From Rikenella microfusus (lineage in GTDB: Bacteria > Bacteroidota > Bacteroidia > Bacteroidales > VadinHA17), in contig DZBJ01000017.1 in NCBI GenBank assembly GCA_022736275.1, forward strand, positions 1 to 57,695: a stretch of DNA of 57,695 nt. Reading direction: 5' to 3'. Below the pieces are notes generated by a model. The model did no database searches and was not told where the DNA came from. It was given only the letters and a program-made list of their open reading frames with translations. A program made the position numbers and the translations under genes. Of the stretch, positions 8,531 to 18,347 are shown piece after piece (the first letter of the stretch is position 1; each line of letters opens with the position of its first letter).

Positions 8531-9946
8531 TTACAGATCATACACGGTTGTCAGGTCTCTCGGGTCTGTTATCCTTCCTGTCACTGCAGCGGCAGCGGCA
8601 GCAAGCGGCCCTGCAAGTATTGTCCTTGCCCCGGGACCCTGCCGCCCCTCGAAATTACGGTTGGATGTTGATACCGCATATTTCCCGGGGGGGATCTTAT
8701 CATCATTCATGGCGAGGCAGGATGAGCATCCGGGTTGTCTCATCGCGAACCCAGCCTCCCGCAGGACCTCCGTAAGGCCCTCCTTCTCCGCCTCACGCGC
8801 AACCTGTTGCGAACCCGGTACGATCAGTGCTGTTACATTCTCTGCTTTTCTTTTACCCTTCACCATGGCTGTGAAGGCTCTCAGATCCTCTATGCGTCCG
8901 TTAGTGCAGCTGCCAAGGAAGACATAATCAACAGGAAGACCAAGTAACTTCATCCCGGGACTGAAGCCCATATACTCAAGCGCCTTATTGAATGAGCCGG
9001 CATTGTCTGTCCCCGATTGCTCATGGTCAGGAATGATGCCGTCAATGGGCATGCCCATGCCCGGGTTGGTGCCATATGTGATCATTGGCGGTACGGAAGA
9101 GGCATCAAACTCCAGTTCCCTGTCAAATACCGCTCCGGGGTCTGTTCGCAGTGAGAGCCTTTTTTCAGTAAGTTTTGCGGCTTCAGGGTTACTGTTGAAT
9201 GAAGTGATCCGCGAGAGGTAGTCAAAGGTGATCTCATCAGGTTCTATCAGGCCACCGCGGGCACCCATTTCGATGCTCATGTTGCAAATGGTCATCCTGG
9301 CCTCCATACTCAGGCCTTTGATGGCCTCCCCCGCAAATTCAACAAAATATCCGGCGGCACCGCTGGTAGAGATATTGGATATAATATAAAGGATCAGGTC
9401 TTTGGATGTCACTCCTTTGCGGAGTGATCCGTTGACCGTTATCCTCATTCTTGCCGGTTTTACCTGAAGGAGACATTGTGTTGCCAGGACCATCTCAACC
9501 TCGCTGGTACCTATACCGAAGGCAATGGCGCCAAAGGCTCCGTGGGTTGAAGTGTGACTGTCACCGCACACTATGGTCATGCCGGGCAGGGTGTATCCAA
9601 GTTCGGGGCCAGTGACATGCACAATGCCGTTTCCGGAATGGCCTATCCCAAAGTGTTCGATGCCATACGTCCTGCAATTTTCCTCCAGGGTCTCTACCTG
9701 GGCACGCGAGACAGAATCCCTGATCGGAAGATGCTGATCTGTGGTGGGGATATTATGATCGGCAACAGCCGTTGTTCTTTCCGGCCTGAAGACGTCTGTG
9801 CCCCTCTGTCTCAGGCTTTCGAAGGCCTGCGGACTGGTGACTTCATGGATATAGTGGCGGTCAATATAGAGCACATCAGGACCGTCCTCAACAGACTTCA
9901 CGACATGTGCATCCCATATTTTGTCAAACAGTGTCAGTGGTTCCAT
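8531..9946 (-). CDS. leuC: 3-isopropylmalate dehydratase large subunit
   Basis: Aconitase-family [4Fe-4S] enzyme that isomerises 2- to 3-isopropylmalate together with LeuD. It has the [24 protein letters not shown] motif split over two helices, [13 protein letters not shown] (first cluster cysteine) and [10 protein letters not shown] (the other two). The start used is the ATG of [14 protein letters not shown], the normal N-terminus. The ORF is open for 12 more codons upstream without family-like sequence. This start lies 23 bases inside the 3' end of leuA, so translation is probably coupled. Confidence 0.95.
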   Translation of the reverse strand: MEPLTLFDKIWDAHVVKSVEDGPDVLYIDRHYIHEVTSPQAFESLRQRGTDVFRPERTTAVADHNIPTTDQHLPIRDSVSRAQVETLEENCRTYGIEHFGIGHSGNGIVHVTGPELGYTLPGMTIVCGDSHTSTHGAFGAIAFGIGTSEVEMVLATQCLLQVKPARMRITVNGSLRKGVTSKDLILYIISNISTSGAAGYFVEFAGEAIKGLSMEARMTICNMSIEMGARGGLIEPDEITFDYLSRITSFNSNPEAAKLTEKRLSLRTDPGAVFDRELEFDASSVPPMITYGTNPGMGMPIDGIIPDHEQSGTDNAGSFNKALEYMGFSPGMKLLGLPVDYVFLGSCTNGRIEDLRAFTAMVKGKRKAENVTALIVPGSQQVAREAEKEGLTEVLREAGFAMRQPGCSSCLAMNDDKIPPGKYAVSTSNRNFEGRQGPGARTILAGPLAAAAAAVTGRITDPRDLTTVYDL

Positions 9947-11441
9947 TGTCGATCCTTGAAACAGCATCAATGAATGCCTCAACGGAGGCTGTAATTATAT
10001 CCGTGTTTGCTGAGAAACCGTAGAAGATCTTTCCGTTATGCTCAACCTGTATATGCACCTTGCCTATATCATCGCTGCCCCTGGTGATTGCCTGTATCAG
10101 GAACTCCTCGAGGTGTACATTCTCGTGGATCAGGTGCTTGACGGCGGTAAAGGCTGCATCAATGGGGCCGTTCCCCGGGGCGGTGGAGGTATGTACCTCT
10201 CCATTGATCCTCACGCCGACGGTAGCCACGGGGGTGACCGAGTTGCCGCAAAGGACCTGCAACGATTCCAGCTTGAGTCTCTTCTCTCCCCTGAAGACCT
10301 CTCCTGACAGGATATTGATATCTTCGTCATTGATCTCCTTTTTCTTGTCGGCAAGGATAAGGAAACGGTGATAGATCTCATCAAGCTCCTCCTTTCCCAG
10401 CTTAATGCCCAGCAGGTCGAGCCTGTGATTGAGAGCCGCCCGGCCGCTGCGGGCGGTGAGTATGATTGATGATTCCCTTATGCCCACCTCCTTTGGGTCA
10501 ATGATCTCATAGTTTTCACGGTTTTTGAGAACACCGTCCTGGTGAATCCCTGACGAGTGGGCAAAGGCATTTCTGCCAACGATGGCCTTGTTGGCCTGTA
10601 CGGGCATGCTCATCAGTGTGGAGACCAGCCTGCTGGTGCTGAATATAAGTTTCGGGTTGATGCCAGTGGAGAGGTGCAGGTCATGATGGCTTTTTATGAT
10701 CATTGCGATCTCTTCAAGTGATGTATTTCCTGCTCTTTCTCCGAGGCCGTTGACGGTCACCTCTGCCTGACGGGCTCCGTTGATGAGACCCATCATGGTG
10801 TTGGCGGTGGCCATTCCGAGATCATTGTGGCAATGGGTTGAGACGACTGCCCTGTCAATATTCGGGACATTTTCCATGAGGTACCTGACCTTCGCACCAT
10901 ATTCCTCCGGGAGGCAATAACCCGTTGTGTCAGGAATATTCACTACCGTTGCGCCTGCTTTTATGACAGCCTCGATCACCGTAGCGAGGTAGGCGTTGTC
11001 GCTCCTGCCCGCATCTTCTGCGTAGAATTCCACGTCATCAACGAATTTCCTCGCGTACTTAACGGCATCGACTGCTCTTTTGACTATCTCTTCGGGTGTT
11101 GTCCTGATCTTATACTGGATATGGTAAGGAGATGTGCCTATCCCGGTATGAATCCGTTTTCTTTCTGCATATTTCAGTGCTTCGGCGGCCACCTCGATGT
11201 CTTTTTTCACTGCCCTTGTAAGAGCGCATATGACCGGGTTGCGGACTGCCTTTGATATCTCCACCACCGACTGGAAGTCGCCGGGGCTTGACACGGGGAA
11301 CCCTGCCTCGATCACGTCCACTCCCAGTGCCTCCAGTGCCCTGGCAACTTCAATCTTCTCAACCGTATTGAGCTGGCATCCCGGCACCTGCTCACCGTCA
11401 CGGAGGGTTGTGTCAAAAATTATCACTCTGTTGTTTTCCAT
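9924..11441 (-). CDS. leuA: 2-isopropylmalate synthase
   Basis: First committed enzyme of leucine synthesis (2-oxoisovalerate plus acetyl-CoA). The 505-residue protein has the DRE-TIM barrel ([54 protein letters not shown]) and the C-terminal LeuA dimer/feedback domain ([15 protein letters not shown]). It is 19 bp downstream of ilvC. The only other DRE-TIM enzyme here is the cimA-type protein, so the two carry distinct jobs in one transcript. Confidence 0.95.
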   Translation of the reverse strand: MENNRVIIFDTTLRDGEQVPGCQLNTVEKIEVARALEALGVDVIEAGFPVSSPGDFQSVVEISKAVRNPVICALTRAVKKDIEVAAEALKYAERKRIHTGIGTSPYHIQYKIRTTPEEIVKRAVDAVKYARKFVDDVEFYAEDAGRSDNAYLATVIEAVIKAGATVVNIPDTTGYCLPEEYGAKVRYLMENVPNIDRAVVSTHCHNDLGMATANTMMGLINGARQAEVTVNGLGERAGNTSLEEIAMIIKSHHDLHLSTGINPKLIFSTSRLVSTLMSMPVQANKAIVGRNAFAHSSGIHQDGVLKNRENYEIIDPKEVGIRESSIILTARSGRAALNHRLDLLGIKLGKEELDEIYHRFLILADKKKEINDEDINILSGEVFRGEKRLKLESLQVLCGNSVTPVATVGVRINGEVHTSTAPGNGPIDAAFTAVKHLIHENVHLEEFLIQAITRGSDDIGKVHIQVEHNGKIFYGFSANTDIITASVEAFIDAVSRIDNGTTDTV

Positions 11442-11460
11442 GGTCTCTGTATCGTAGTTG

Positions 11461-12507
11461 TTACTTCTGTGGTCTCAGTTTTCTCACTGCTGCTCCTGTT
11501 CTCCAGAGTTCTGATCCGCCCATCTCCCTGAGCTCCGCATCAAGTTTTTCGCGGTAGTCGGCTGATCCGGTTGAGTTGAGAACCCTGACACACTCTTGTC
11601 CCGAGCTTACTTTATCATAAAGCTCCCTGAAGACAGGCAGTGTAGCTTCCCTGAACTTCGGCTTCCAGTCGAGCGCGCCGCGCTGCGCCGTGGCGCTGCA
11701 GTTGGCATACATCCAGTCCATGCCCTTTTCATCTACCAGTCGTATCAGGCTCTGGGTCAGTTCCTCGACAGTCTCATTAAAGGCCTCGGAAGGCGAGTGG
11801 CCGTTATCGCGCAGCACCTGGTACTGCGCCTCCATAATTCCCTCGAGGGCACCCATGAGCACACCACGCTCACCGGTCAGATCGCTGAACACCTCCTTCT
11901 CGAAAGTGGTGGGGAAGAGGTATCCTGAGCCAATGGCTATGCCAAGTGCAATGGCACGCTCCTCAGCCCTGCCGGTCTGATCATGAAAGACGGAGTAGCT
12001 TGAATTTATGCCGGCGCCTGCGAGGAAGTTGCGTCTTACACTGGTTCCTGAACCTTTAGGAGCACAAAGGATGACGTCTATGTCCGGCGGAGGAATCACT
12101 CCGGTGTGCTCCTTATAGGTGACGGAGAATCCGTGAGAGAAGTAGAGTGCCTTGCCAGCCGTTAGATGAGGTTTAATGCGGGGCCACAATGTCCGCTGGG
12201 CTGCATCTGAGACAAGGTACTGAATGATGGTACCTCTTTCTGCCGCCTCCTCAATGCCAAAGAGTGTTTTTCCGGGAACGAAACCGTCAGCCACAGCCCT
12301 CTTCCAGTCATTTTTAAATTCGGGTGCCTGCCCGATTATCACATTGATGCCGTTGTCTCTCATGTTCATAGCCTGTGCCGGCCCCTGAACCCCGTACCCT
12401 ATGACGGCTACAACTTCATTCTTCAATACTTCGCGTGCCTTTGAGAGCGGAAACTCTTCCCTCGTTACAACAGTCTCAGTTACTCCTCCAAAATCGATCT
12501 GTGCCAT
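11461..12507 (-). CDS. ilvC: Ketol-acid reductoisomerase (class I)
   Basis: Converts acetolactate and acetohydroxybutyrate to the dihydroxy acids, using NAD(P)H and Mg2+. The 348 residues correspond to the short class I form: Rossmann motif [30 protein letters not shown], the metal-binding [14 protein letters not shown] and the C-terminal knotted helices with [10 protein letters not shown] and [13 protein letters not shown]. It lies between ilvN and leuA in the operon, with 31- and 19-bp gaps. Confidence 0.95.
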   Translation of the reverse strand: MAQIDFGGVTETVVTREEFPLSKAREVLKNEVVAVIGYGVQGPAQAMNMRDNGINVIIGQAPEFKNDWKRAVADGFVPGKTLFGIEEAAERGTIIQYLVSDAAQRTLWPRIKPHLTAGKALYFSHGFSVTYKEHTGVIPPPDIDVILCAPKGSGTSVRRNFLAGAGINSSYSVFHDQTGRAEERAIALGIAIGSGYLFPTTFEKEVFSDLTGERGVLMGALEGIMEAQYQVLRDNGHSPSEAFNETVEELTQSLIRLVDEKGMDWMYANCSATAQRGALDWKPKFREATLPVFRELYDKVSSGQECVRVLNSTGSADYREKLDAELREMGGSELWRTGAAVRKLRPQK

Positions 12508-12538
12508 AATTGTCTATTGTTAGATTAGTTTATTCCGG

Positions 12539-13099
12539 TTAATTGTATATTTCAAGTGTTTCAGTTCTGCCTCGTCCGGCTTCCTCCATCTCTTTCAGGT
12601 ATGCATCCAGTTCCTTGACCTGACGTGTTACTGCTATCCTGCCCGACCTGACGAACTGAAGTACACCGCAGGGTTCAAGAACGGCAAGGAGAGCAGTTAT
12701 CTCCTCCTTGTCTCCGCTCTTCTCGACAACGATGTATTCGGGTGTCACTTCAAGTATCCGGGCATGATGTTTCCGCACGAGATCGCCAATCATACTGCCT
12801 GCCATCAGCCCCCTGGTGGTGACTTTGTAAAGTGCTATCTCCTGACATATTATTTCAGGTGATGTGTGCACGAATACCTTGACGACATCAACAAGTTTTT
12901 CTATCTGTCTTGCCACCTTATTCACCATGTCAGGGGTAGTGGTGACCACCATGGTAAGCATCTGAAGACCTTTGATCGCAGACTCCGAGGCTGTAATGCT
13001 ATCTATGTTTATCTGCCTGCGGGTAAGGATAATAGTTATCCTGCTGAGAATTCCTATATGATCCTCAGTAAAAAGCGATATTGTATATTCCTGTTGCAT
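12539..13099 (-). CDS. ilvN: Acetolactate synthase small (regulatory) subunit
   Basis: Regulatory partner of IlvB that confers valine feedback. An ACT domain fills residues 3-75 (ISLFTEDHIGILSRITIILTRRQINIDSI), followed by the ALS_ss_C-type C-terminal domain (IALYKVTTRG, ILEVTPEYIVVEKSG, GVLQFVRSGRIAVTR). The length of 186 residues is normal. It starts 5 bp after ilvB, so the two subunits are probably made in step. Confidence 0.93.
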   Translation of the reverse strand: MQQEYTISLFTEDHIGILSRITIILTRRQINIDSITASESAIKGLQMLTMVVTTTPDMVNKVARQIEKLVDVVKVFVHTSPEIICQEIALYKVTTRGLMAGSMIGDLVRKHHARILEVTPEYIVVEKSGDKEEITALLAVLEPCGVLQFVRSGRIAVTRQVKELDAYLKEMEEAGRGRTETLEIYN

Positions 13100-13104
13100 A
13101 ATGA

Positions 13105-14847
13105 TTATCTGTATGTAAGTGTTACGTCTGAGACTGATGCCCCGGGTTCGACCATGGGAAGGATATTTGCTTCCCTGCTGATTGTCACCTCCATCAGGTA
13201 TGGGCCTTCGGCAGCGAGCATTGTCCCGATTGCCATGCGGAGCTCCTCACGGCGAGTTACCCTGTGGGCTTCGATTCCGTAGGCACCGGCCAGAGTCATG
13301 AAATCGGGGTTTGCCATTTCAGTGGAGGCGTATCTCCCGTTGAAGAACATCTCCTGCCACTGGCGTACCATGCCCAGGAAGCTGTTGTTGAGGAGAATTA
13401 TTTTGACAGGGATATGATACTGCATTATGGTACCCAGCTCCTGCAGGGTCATCTGGAAGCCGCCGTCGCCGATAAAGGCAATAACCGGGTTGCCTGGATT
13501 TCCTGAAGCTGCTCCCAGCGATGCTGGGAGGCCGAATCCCATGGTACCCATCCCACCTGATGTCACGAGTGTGCTTTTCTCACTGAAACGGTAGTAGCGT
13601 GCCACTGCCATCTGATGCTGTCCCACGTCAGTGACAATAACCGCATCGCCGTCAGTCAGGTCCGAGACTGCCTTCACCACCTCACCCATTCTGATCTCGC
13701 CTTCACCGGGATCTGTCTCCGGTTTGATCACCTTTTCATATTCTATACGGTCAAGGATACGGAACTCCCTTATCCATTTTTCACGGCTGCTCTCACGTAT
13801 CATGGGAACAAGAGCCGAAAGGACTTCCCGGGCATCATTGTTGATCTCGAGGTCGACCCTCACATTCTTATTGATCTCCGCCCTGTCTATTTCAATATGA
13901 ATTATCCTGGCATCAGGTGCATATTTTTTAAGGTTGCCGGTAACCCTGTCATCGAAGCGCATTCCTATTGCAATAATGAGGTCAGCCTGGTTGGTGAGGA
14001 CATTTGGGGCATAGTTGCCATGCATGCCAAGCATACCGGCAAAGAGCCTGTGTTTATGGGGAAAAGCCGACAGTCCGAGCAGTGTTGCGGCAACGGGGAT
14101 ACCTCCCTTTTCAGCCAGTGCCTTCAGTTCCTCAGCGGCACCGGAGAGGATAACCCCGTGTCCTGCCAGGATAAGAGGTTTCTCCGCATGATTGATCATA
14201 ACAGCTGCCGATTCAATATCCCTCATGTGAAGAGGGATGAACGGGTTATAGCTCCTGATATATGTGCATTGACGGTAGCTATAGCTGAGATTTTCAACCT
14301 GTGCATCCTTTGAGATATCAATCAGCACGGGGCCCGGCCGGCCCGATCTTGCAATGTAAAAGGCGCGTGCGATGGCGTAAGGGATATCCTGTGCATTCTT
14401 GACCTGGGCATTCCACTTTGTCACAGGCATTGAAATGCCGAGGATATCAGTCTCCTGAAAAGCGTCAGTGCCGATAAGTGCCGATGTTACCTGTGCAGTA
14501 ATGAATACCACCGGCACAGAGTCGAGGAAGGCATTGGCTATTCCTGTCACGAGGTTGGTTGCTCCCGGACCTGATGTGGCAAAGCATACCCCTACTCTTC
14601 CCGTTACCATGGCATATGCCTGTGCGGCATGAGCAGCCCCCTGCTCATGCCGGGTGAGGATGTGACGGAGCCTGTCGCTGTAATCAAGCAGCTTGTTGTA
14701 TACGGGCATGATGGCTCCCCCGGGATAACCGAATATTGTATCAACACCCTCTTCAATCAGACACTTAAGGAGTGCTTCGGCTCCGGAAACCGTCGATCCT
14801 TCGCTGTCACTACCCTGCTTATCGGTTGTCTTTGTCTTCTCTTTCAT
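13105..14847 (-). CDS. ilvB: Acetolactate synthase large (catalytic) subunit
   Basis: ThDP-dependent enzyme forming acetolactate from pyruvate, or acetohydroxybutyrate from pyruvate plus 2-oxobutyrate. The N-terminal PP domain has FGYPGGAIMPVY and the catalytic glutamate in RHEQGAAHAAQ. The middle domain binds FAD (GMRFDDRVTGN). The C-terminal PYR domain has the ThDP/Mg motif GDGGFQMTLQELGT with LNNSFLGMVRQWQ. The length (580) is typical. It is preceded by a short hydrophilic N-terminus and begins 16 bp after ilvD. Confidence 0.95.
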   Translation of the reverse strand: MKEKTKTTDKQGSDSEGSTVSGAEALLKCLIEEGVDTIFGYPGGAIMPVYNKLLDYSDRLRHILTRHEQGAAHAAQAYAMVTGRVGVCFATSGPGATNLVTGIANAFLDSVPVVFITAQVTSALIGTDAFQETDILGISMPVTKWNAQVKNAQDIPYAIARAFYIARSGRPGPVLIDISKDAQVENLSYSYRQCTYIRSYNPFIPLHMRDIESAAVMINHAEKPLILAGHGVILSGAAEELKALAEKGGIPVAATLLGLSAFPHKHRLFAGMLGMHGNYAPNVLTNQADLIIAIGMRFDDRVTGNLKKYAPDARIIHIEIDRAEINKNVRVDLEINNDAREVLSALVPMIRESSREKWIREFRILDRIEYEKVIKPETDPGEGEIRMGEVVKAVSDLTDGDAVIVTDVGQHQMAVARYYRFSEKSTLVTSGGMGTMGFGLPASLGAASGNPGNPVIAFIGDGGFQMTLQELGTIMQYHIPVKIILLNNSFLGMVRQWQEMFFNGRYASTEMANPDFMTLAGAYGIEAHRVTRREELRMAIGTMLAAEGPYLMEVTISREANILPMVEPGASVSDVTLTYR

Positions 14848-14863
14848 AAATCATTTTCAGTGG

Positions 14864-16699
14864 TTAAACCATCCGTACTGCTCCCCTGTCAGCAGAGCTG
14901 ACATTGGCGGCGTATACCTTCAGCGACGACGGAATGACCCGGTTTCTACCTGCAGGGCTGAACACCTGGGCTCCCTTTTTCTCTTCTTTTCGACGCCTCT
15001 CCTCCAGGGTCTTTTCAGTGACTGCCAGATTAATATGTCTCCCCGGTATGTCGATCTCAATTATATCGCCGTCATTGACCAGGGCAATTGCCCCTCCGGC
15101 CGCTGCCTCGGGTGAGACATGTCCCACCGACAGTCCTGCCGTGCCTCCCGAGAAGCGGCCGTCTGTAATGAGTGCACATTTTTTGTCGAGCCCCTTTGAT
15201 TTAAGATATGAGGTGGGGTAGAGCATCTCCTGCATACCTGGTCCTCCGCGCGGACCCTCATATCGTATCACCGCAACATCGCCCTCCTTAACCTTCCCGT
15301 TCAGTATTCCTGTGACAGCTTCTTCCTGGGAATCAAAGGTCACCGCCCTGCCGCTGAAAGTGAACATCGCACTGTTGATGCCTGCAGTCTTCACTATGCA
15401 TCCGTCCGGTGCCAGATTGCCGTAGAGCACAGCCAGTCCGCCCTCAGTGCTGTAGGGATGACTGACATCTCTTATCGCGCCGCTGACCCTGTCGTTGTCG
15501 TGTGAAGGGTAGAAGCCTGAGGCAGTACCGCCCATCGTGCTCCTCACCCCTCCAGGGGCGCTCAGGAAGATCTGATGAGCCTGGGGCAGGGCTGTCGGCC
15601 TGATGATATCCCATTCGTCTAATGCATGTCCCAGAGTGGCATAGTCAACCCTTCTCACCGAGGAATCGAGCAGTCCGGCACGTTCAAGTTCTCCGAGTAT
15701 AGCAAAAACACCTCCTGCACGGTTTATATCCTCCATGTGATACGATGAAGAGGGGGAGACCCTGCATATGTTGGGCACTTTTCGTGAGAGTTCATCAATG
15801 TCTTTCATGGTGAAATCCACCCCGGCCTCATGGGCAATGGCAAGAAGGTGGAGGACGGTGTTGGTGGAGCCCCCCATGGCAATGTCAAGTGACATGGCAT
15901 TCATGAAAGCAGCTTTTGTTGCAATTGACCGGGGCAGAACTGACTCATCACCTTCATCATAGTATCTGGTTGCCAGTTCTGTTATCAGAGTTGCTGCCTT
16001 TTGGAAGAGCTCCAGGCGGTTATGGTGGGTCGCCAGCACTGTCCCGTTGCCCGGTATTGCCAATCCGAGAGCCTCTGCAAGGCAGTTCATTGAGTTGGCG
16101 GTGAACATGCCCGAACAGGAGCCGCAGGTGGGGCAGGCTGAACGCTCGATCTCAAGCAGGGTTTCGTCAGTGACGCTGTCGTCAGCCGCAGCTACCATTG
16201 CGGTAATAAGGTCGACAGCTTTTTCTCCGACTCTGCCGGCCTCCATAGGTCCACCGGAGACGAACAGTGCCGGAATATTGAGGCGCATGACAGCCAGGAG
16301 CATACCGGGGGTGATCTTGTCGCAGTTGCTGATGCATATCATCGCATCTGCACAATGGGCATTGATAACATACTCGACACTGTCGGCAATGAGCTCGCGG
16401 GAGGGGAGGGAATAGAGCATTCCTCCATGACCCATGGCTATGCCGTCATCAATGGCTATGGTGTTGAACTCAGCGGCAAACATGCCGAGACCTTCAATTT
16501 CCTTTTTTATTGCCTGCCCGACATCATGCAGGTGCACATGTCCCGGCACGAACTGCGAGAATGAATTGACAATTGCAATCACCGGTTTCCCGAACTGTTC
16601 CTCCTTCATGCCGTTTGCCCTCCAGAGGCTCCTTGCCCCGGCCATGGTCCTGCCGGTCATTGTTCTCAGGCTCCTGAGTTCTCTTTTCATTGCAGACAT
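14864..16699 (-). CDS. ilvD: Dihydroxy-acid dehydratase
   Basis: Fe-S dehydratase producing 2-oxoisovalerate and 3-methyl-2-oxovalerate. The 611 residues show cluster-ligand cysteines in [12 protein letters not shown] and [19 protein letters not shown], and [21 protein letters not shown] near the C-terminus. It is the first structural gene of the operon. Its ATG is only a few bases past the T-run of the attenuator; a second ATG three codons in (MKREL) could be used instead. There is no Shine-Dalgarno sequence. Confidence 0.95.
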   Translation of the reverse strand: MSAMKRELRSLRTMTGRTMAGARSLWRANGMKEEQFGKPVIAIVNSFSQFVPGHVHLHDVGQAIKKEIEGLGMFAAEFNTIAIDDGIAMGHGGMLYSLPSRELIADSVEYVINAHCADAMICISNCDKITPGMLLAVMRLNIPALFVSGGPMEAGRVGEKAVDLITAMVAAADDSVTDETLLEIERSACPTCGSCSGMFTANSMNCLAEALGLAIPGNGTVLATHHNRLELFQKAATLITELATRYYDEGDESVLPRSIATKAAFMNAMSLDIAMGGSTNTVLHLLAIAHEAGVDFTMKDIDELSRKVPNICRVSPSSSYHMEDINRAGGVFAILGELERAGLLDSSVRRVDYATLGHALDEWDIIRPTALPQAHQIFLSAPGGVRSTMGGTASGFYPSHDNDRVSGAIRDVSHPYSTEGGLAVLYGNLAPDGCIVKTAGINSAMFTFSGRAVTFDSQEEAVTGILNGKVKEGDVAVIRYEGPRGGPGMQEMLYPTSYLKSKGLDKKCALITDGRFSGGTAGLSVGHVSPEAAAGGAIALVNDGDIIEIDIPGRHINLAVTEKTLEERRRKEEKKGAQVFSPAGRNRVIPSSLKVYAANVSSADRGAVRMV

Positions 16700-16708
16700 A
16701 TTAAAAAA

Positions 16709-16734
16709 AAGCCTCCCGGTTTTCCGGGAAGCTT
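16709..16734 (-). terminator. Attenuator terminator of the ilv-leu operon
   Basis: On the minus strand AAGCTTCCCGG, loop AAAA and CCGGGAGGCTT form an 11-bp stem with one G-U pair, followed by eight T residues. It lies between the Ile/Leu-rich leader peptide and ilvD. The sequence CGGGGAG right after the leader stop (16765-16771) can pair with CTTCCCG of the 5' arm (16725-16731). A ribosome that reaches the stop codon hides that antiterminator strand; one stalled on Ile/Leu codons leaves it free. Confidence 0.85.
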
Positions 16735-16772
16735 TCGTATACTATTATTCTTTACTGTATATTACTCCCCGA

Positions 16773-16832
16773 TTATGCGCTCGTAGCGATAATAAGGATG
16801 AGGGCAATAAAATACAGTGATGTATGGTTCAT
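16773..16832 (-). CDS. ilv-leu operon leader peptide
   Basis: A 19-residue ORF reads MNHTSLYFIALILIIATSA, with four Ile and three Leu codons, six of them clustered just before the stop. It is located between a strong Bacteroidota-type promoter and a terminator hairpin ahead of ilvD. This is the expected structure of a branched-chain amino acid attenuator that senses charged tRNA-Ile and tRNA-Leu. There are no Val codons. It is too short for automated gene calling and is likely to be missed. Confidence 0.8.
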   Translation of the reverse strand: MNHTSLYFIALILIIATSA

Positions 16833-16850
16833 AATTTCAATTGTAAAGGG

Positions 16851-16880
16851 CAAAAATAAATATATTTTCATAAAATCAAA
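16851..16880 (-). promoter_or_regulatory. Promoter of the ilv-leu operon
   Basis: On the minus strand TTTG (16877-16880) is followed by 18 bases and TATTTTTG (16851-16858), an almost ideal Bacteroidota sigma-ABfr promoter. Initiation about seven bases further would place the start of the leader peptide some 10-15 bases into the transcript. Confidence 0.7.
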
Positions 16881-16949
16881 CAAATATCAGATTTATTTAA
16901 AAAATATGAACCGGTCTAGACCTTATTATAATGGCAGAGGGCAGAAATT

Positions 16950-18146
16950 TTATTTTTCTTTCAAGACTCCCAGTTTCCTGCCGACCTTAACGAATGCTGT
17001 GATGGCCTTGTCAAGGTGTCCGGTCTCATGTGCTGCCGAGAGCTGTACCCTGATGCGAGCCTGACCCTTGGGTACCACGGGGTAGTAGAAGCCGGTGACA
17101 TAGATGCCTTCATCGAGCAGCTTTGCCGCCATCTCCTGCGACAGTTTGGCGTCATAGAGCATGACGGCGCAGATGGCTGACCGGGTGGGTTTGATGTCGA
17201 AGCCTGCCTTCAGCATCCGGTCCATGAAATATTTCGTGTTGTGATGAAGCTTATCCTGCAGCTCGTTTGTCTCTGTCATCATCTCCAGCATCCTGATGCC
17301 TGCAGCGGCAACGAGGGGCGGTATGGCGTTTGAGAAGAGGTATGGCCTGGAGCGCTGGCGCAGCATTTCAATTATCTCCTTTTTCCCGGTGGTGAACCCG
17401 CCGATGGCACCTCCGAATGCCTTGCCCAGGGTGCCGGTGATGATCTCAATCTTTCCCCTGAGGTTATAGAGCTCTGTAACGCCACGGCCCGTCTCTCCGA
17501 CCACACCGGCTGAGTGGCACTCATCAACCATGACCATTGCATTGTACTTGTTTGCAAGCTCATAGATCCTGTCAAGCGGAGCCACGTTACCGTCCATTGA
17601 GAAGACACCGTCAGTGACTATCAGCCTGAAACGCTGTTCCTGCGACAGTTGCAGCTGGGTCTCAAGGTCTTCCATGTCTGCATTCTCATAACGGTAGCGC
17701 TGCGCCTTGCAGAGGCGTACCCCGTCAATTATTGAAGCATGGTTGAGTGAGTCGGATATGATGGCATCTTCACTGGTGAGAAGGGGTTCAAAGACTCCAC
17801 CGTTGGCATCAAAGCAGGCGGCATATAGTATAGTGTCTTCCGTTCCGAAAAAATCAGCCAGCTTTTGCTCCAGCTCTTTATGAAGATCTCCGGTTCCGCA
17901 GATGAAGCGTACCGATGACATACCGTATCCGTGTGTGTCAAGAGCCTCTCTGGCGGCTTCCACAAGCTTCTTACTGGAAGAAAGGCCAAGATAATTGTTG
18001 GCACAGAAGTTCAGAACCTTCTGTCCCGTATCTAGCGTGATCTTTGCACCCTGGGGTGAAACGATAACCCGTTCCTCCTTGTATAGCCCTGCTTCCTTTA
18101 TCTCACTGATCTGAGATCTGAGATGATCCTGATATTGATTGTACAT
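16950..18146 (-). CDS. kbl: Glycine C-acetyltransferase (2-amino-3-ketobutyrate CoA ligase)
   Basis: PLP enzyme of the alpha-oxoamine synthase family that cleaves 2-amino-3-ketobutyrate with CoA to glycine and acetyl-CoA. The 398-residue protein has NNYLGLSS, YGMSSVRFICGT, DECHSAGVVGETGRG and the PLP-lysine loop TGTLGKAFGGAIGG. Together with tdh at 22365-23390 it completes threonine catabolism to glycine. It follows a second, clearly paralogous enzyme at 18300-19547. The N-terminus MYNQYQDHLRSQISEIKEAGLYKEE matches the family, so the start is secure. Confidence 0.93.
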   Translation of the reverse strand: MYNQYQDHLRSQISEIKEAGLYKEERVIVSPQGAKITLDTGQKVLNFCANNYLGLSSSKKLVEAAREALDTHGYGMSSVRFICGTGDLHKELEQKLADFFGTEDTILYAACFDANGGVFEPLLTSEDAIISDSLNHASIIDGVRLCKAQRYRYENADMEDLETQLQLSQEQRFRLIVTDGVFSMDGNVAPLDRIYELANKYNAMVMVDECHSAGVVGETGRGVTELYNLRGKIEIITGTLGKAFGGAIGGFTTGKKEIIEMLRQRSRPYLFSNAIPPLVAAAGIRMLEMMTETNELQDKLHHNTKYFMDRMLKAGFDIKPTRSAICAVMLYDAKLSQEMAAKLLDEGIYVTGFYYPVVPKGQARIRVQLSAAHETGHLDKAITAFVKVGRKLGVLKEK

Positions 18147-18266
18147 CGGGGTGAATATTCACTTAAAACGGATGCAAAGATGGTGTTTTGCAGTGACTAT
18201 TCAATGATGATAATCATGCACGGACATGGAAATTAATTCAAGGATAATTTCAACAGGAGGGGGCTG

Positions 18267-18347
18267 TTACATCCCGAATTTCTCAATAAGCCCGGGACCT
18301 TACGTCCCGAATTTCTCTATTATCTGCTCCTTCGTAAGGCCCGGGAC
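18267..18347 (-). repeat. Duplicated, deleted copy of the 3' end of the kbl paralogue
   Basis: The last bases of the paralogue encode VPGLTKEQIIEKFGT and a stop (18300-18347). Directly after its stop, 18267-18299 encodes VPGLIEKFGM and a stop, the same tail with an internal 15-base deletion and a few substitutions. This is a tandem remnant of the gene end, either a short slippage duplication or the last trace of a third alpha-oxoamine synthase copy. Confidence 0.6.

Noticed and set aside
13615..14313. 232-codon open frame on the plus strand
   Set aside because: It is antisense to ilvB, has no family-like sequence and is explained by codon usage of the real gene.
16913..16922. Palindrome GGTCTAGACC between kbl and the ilv promoter
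   Set aside because: Only ten bases, single copy; could be an operator, but nothing else supports it.
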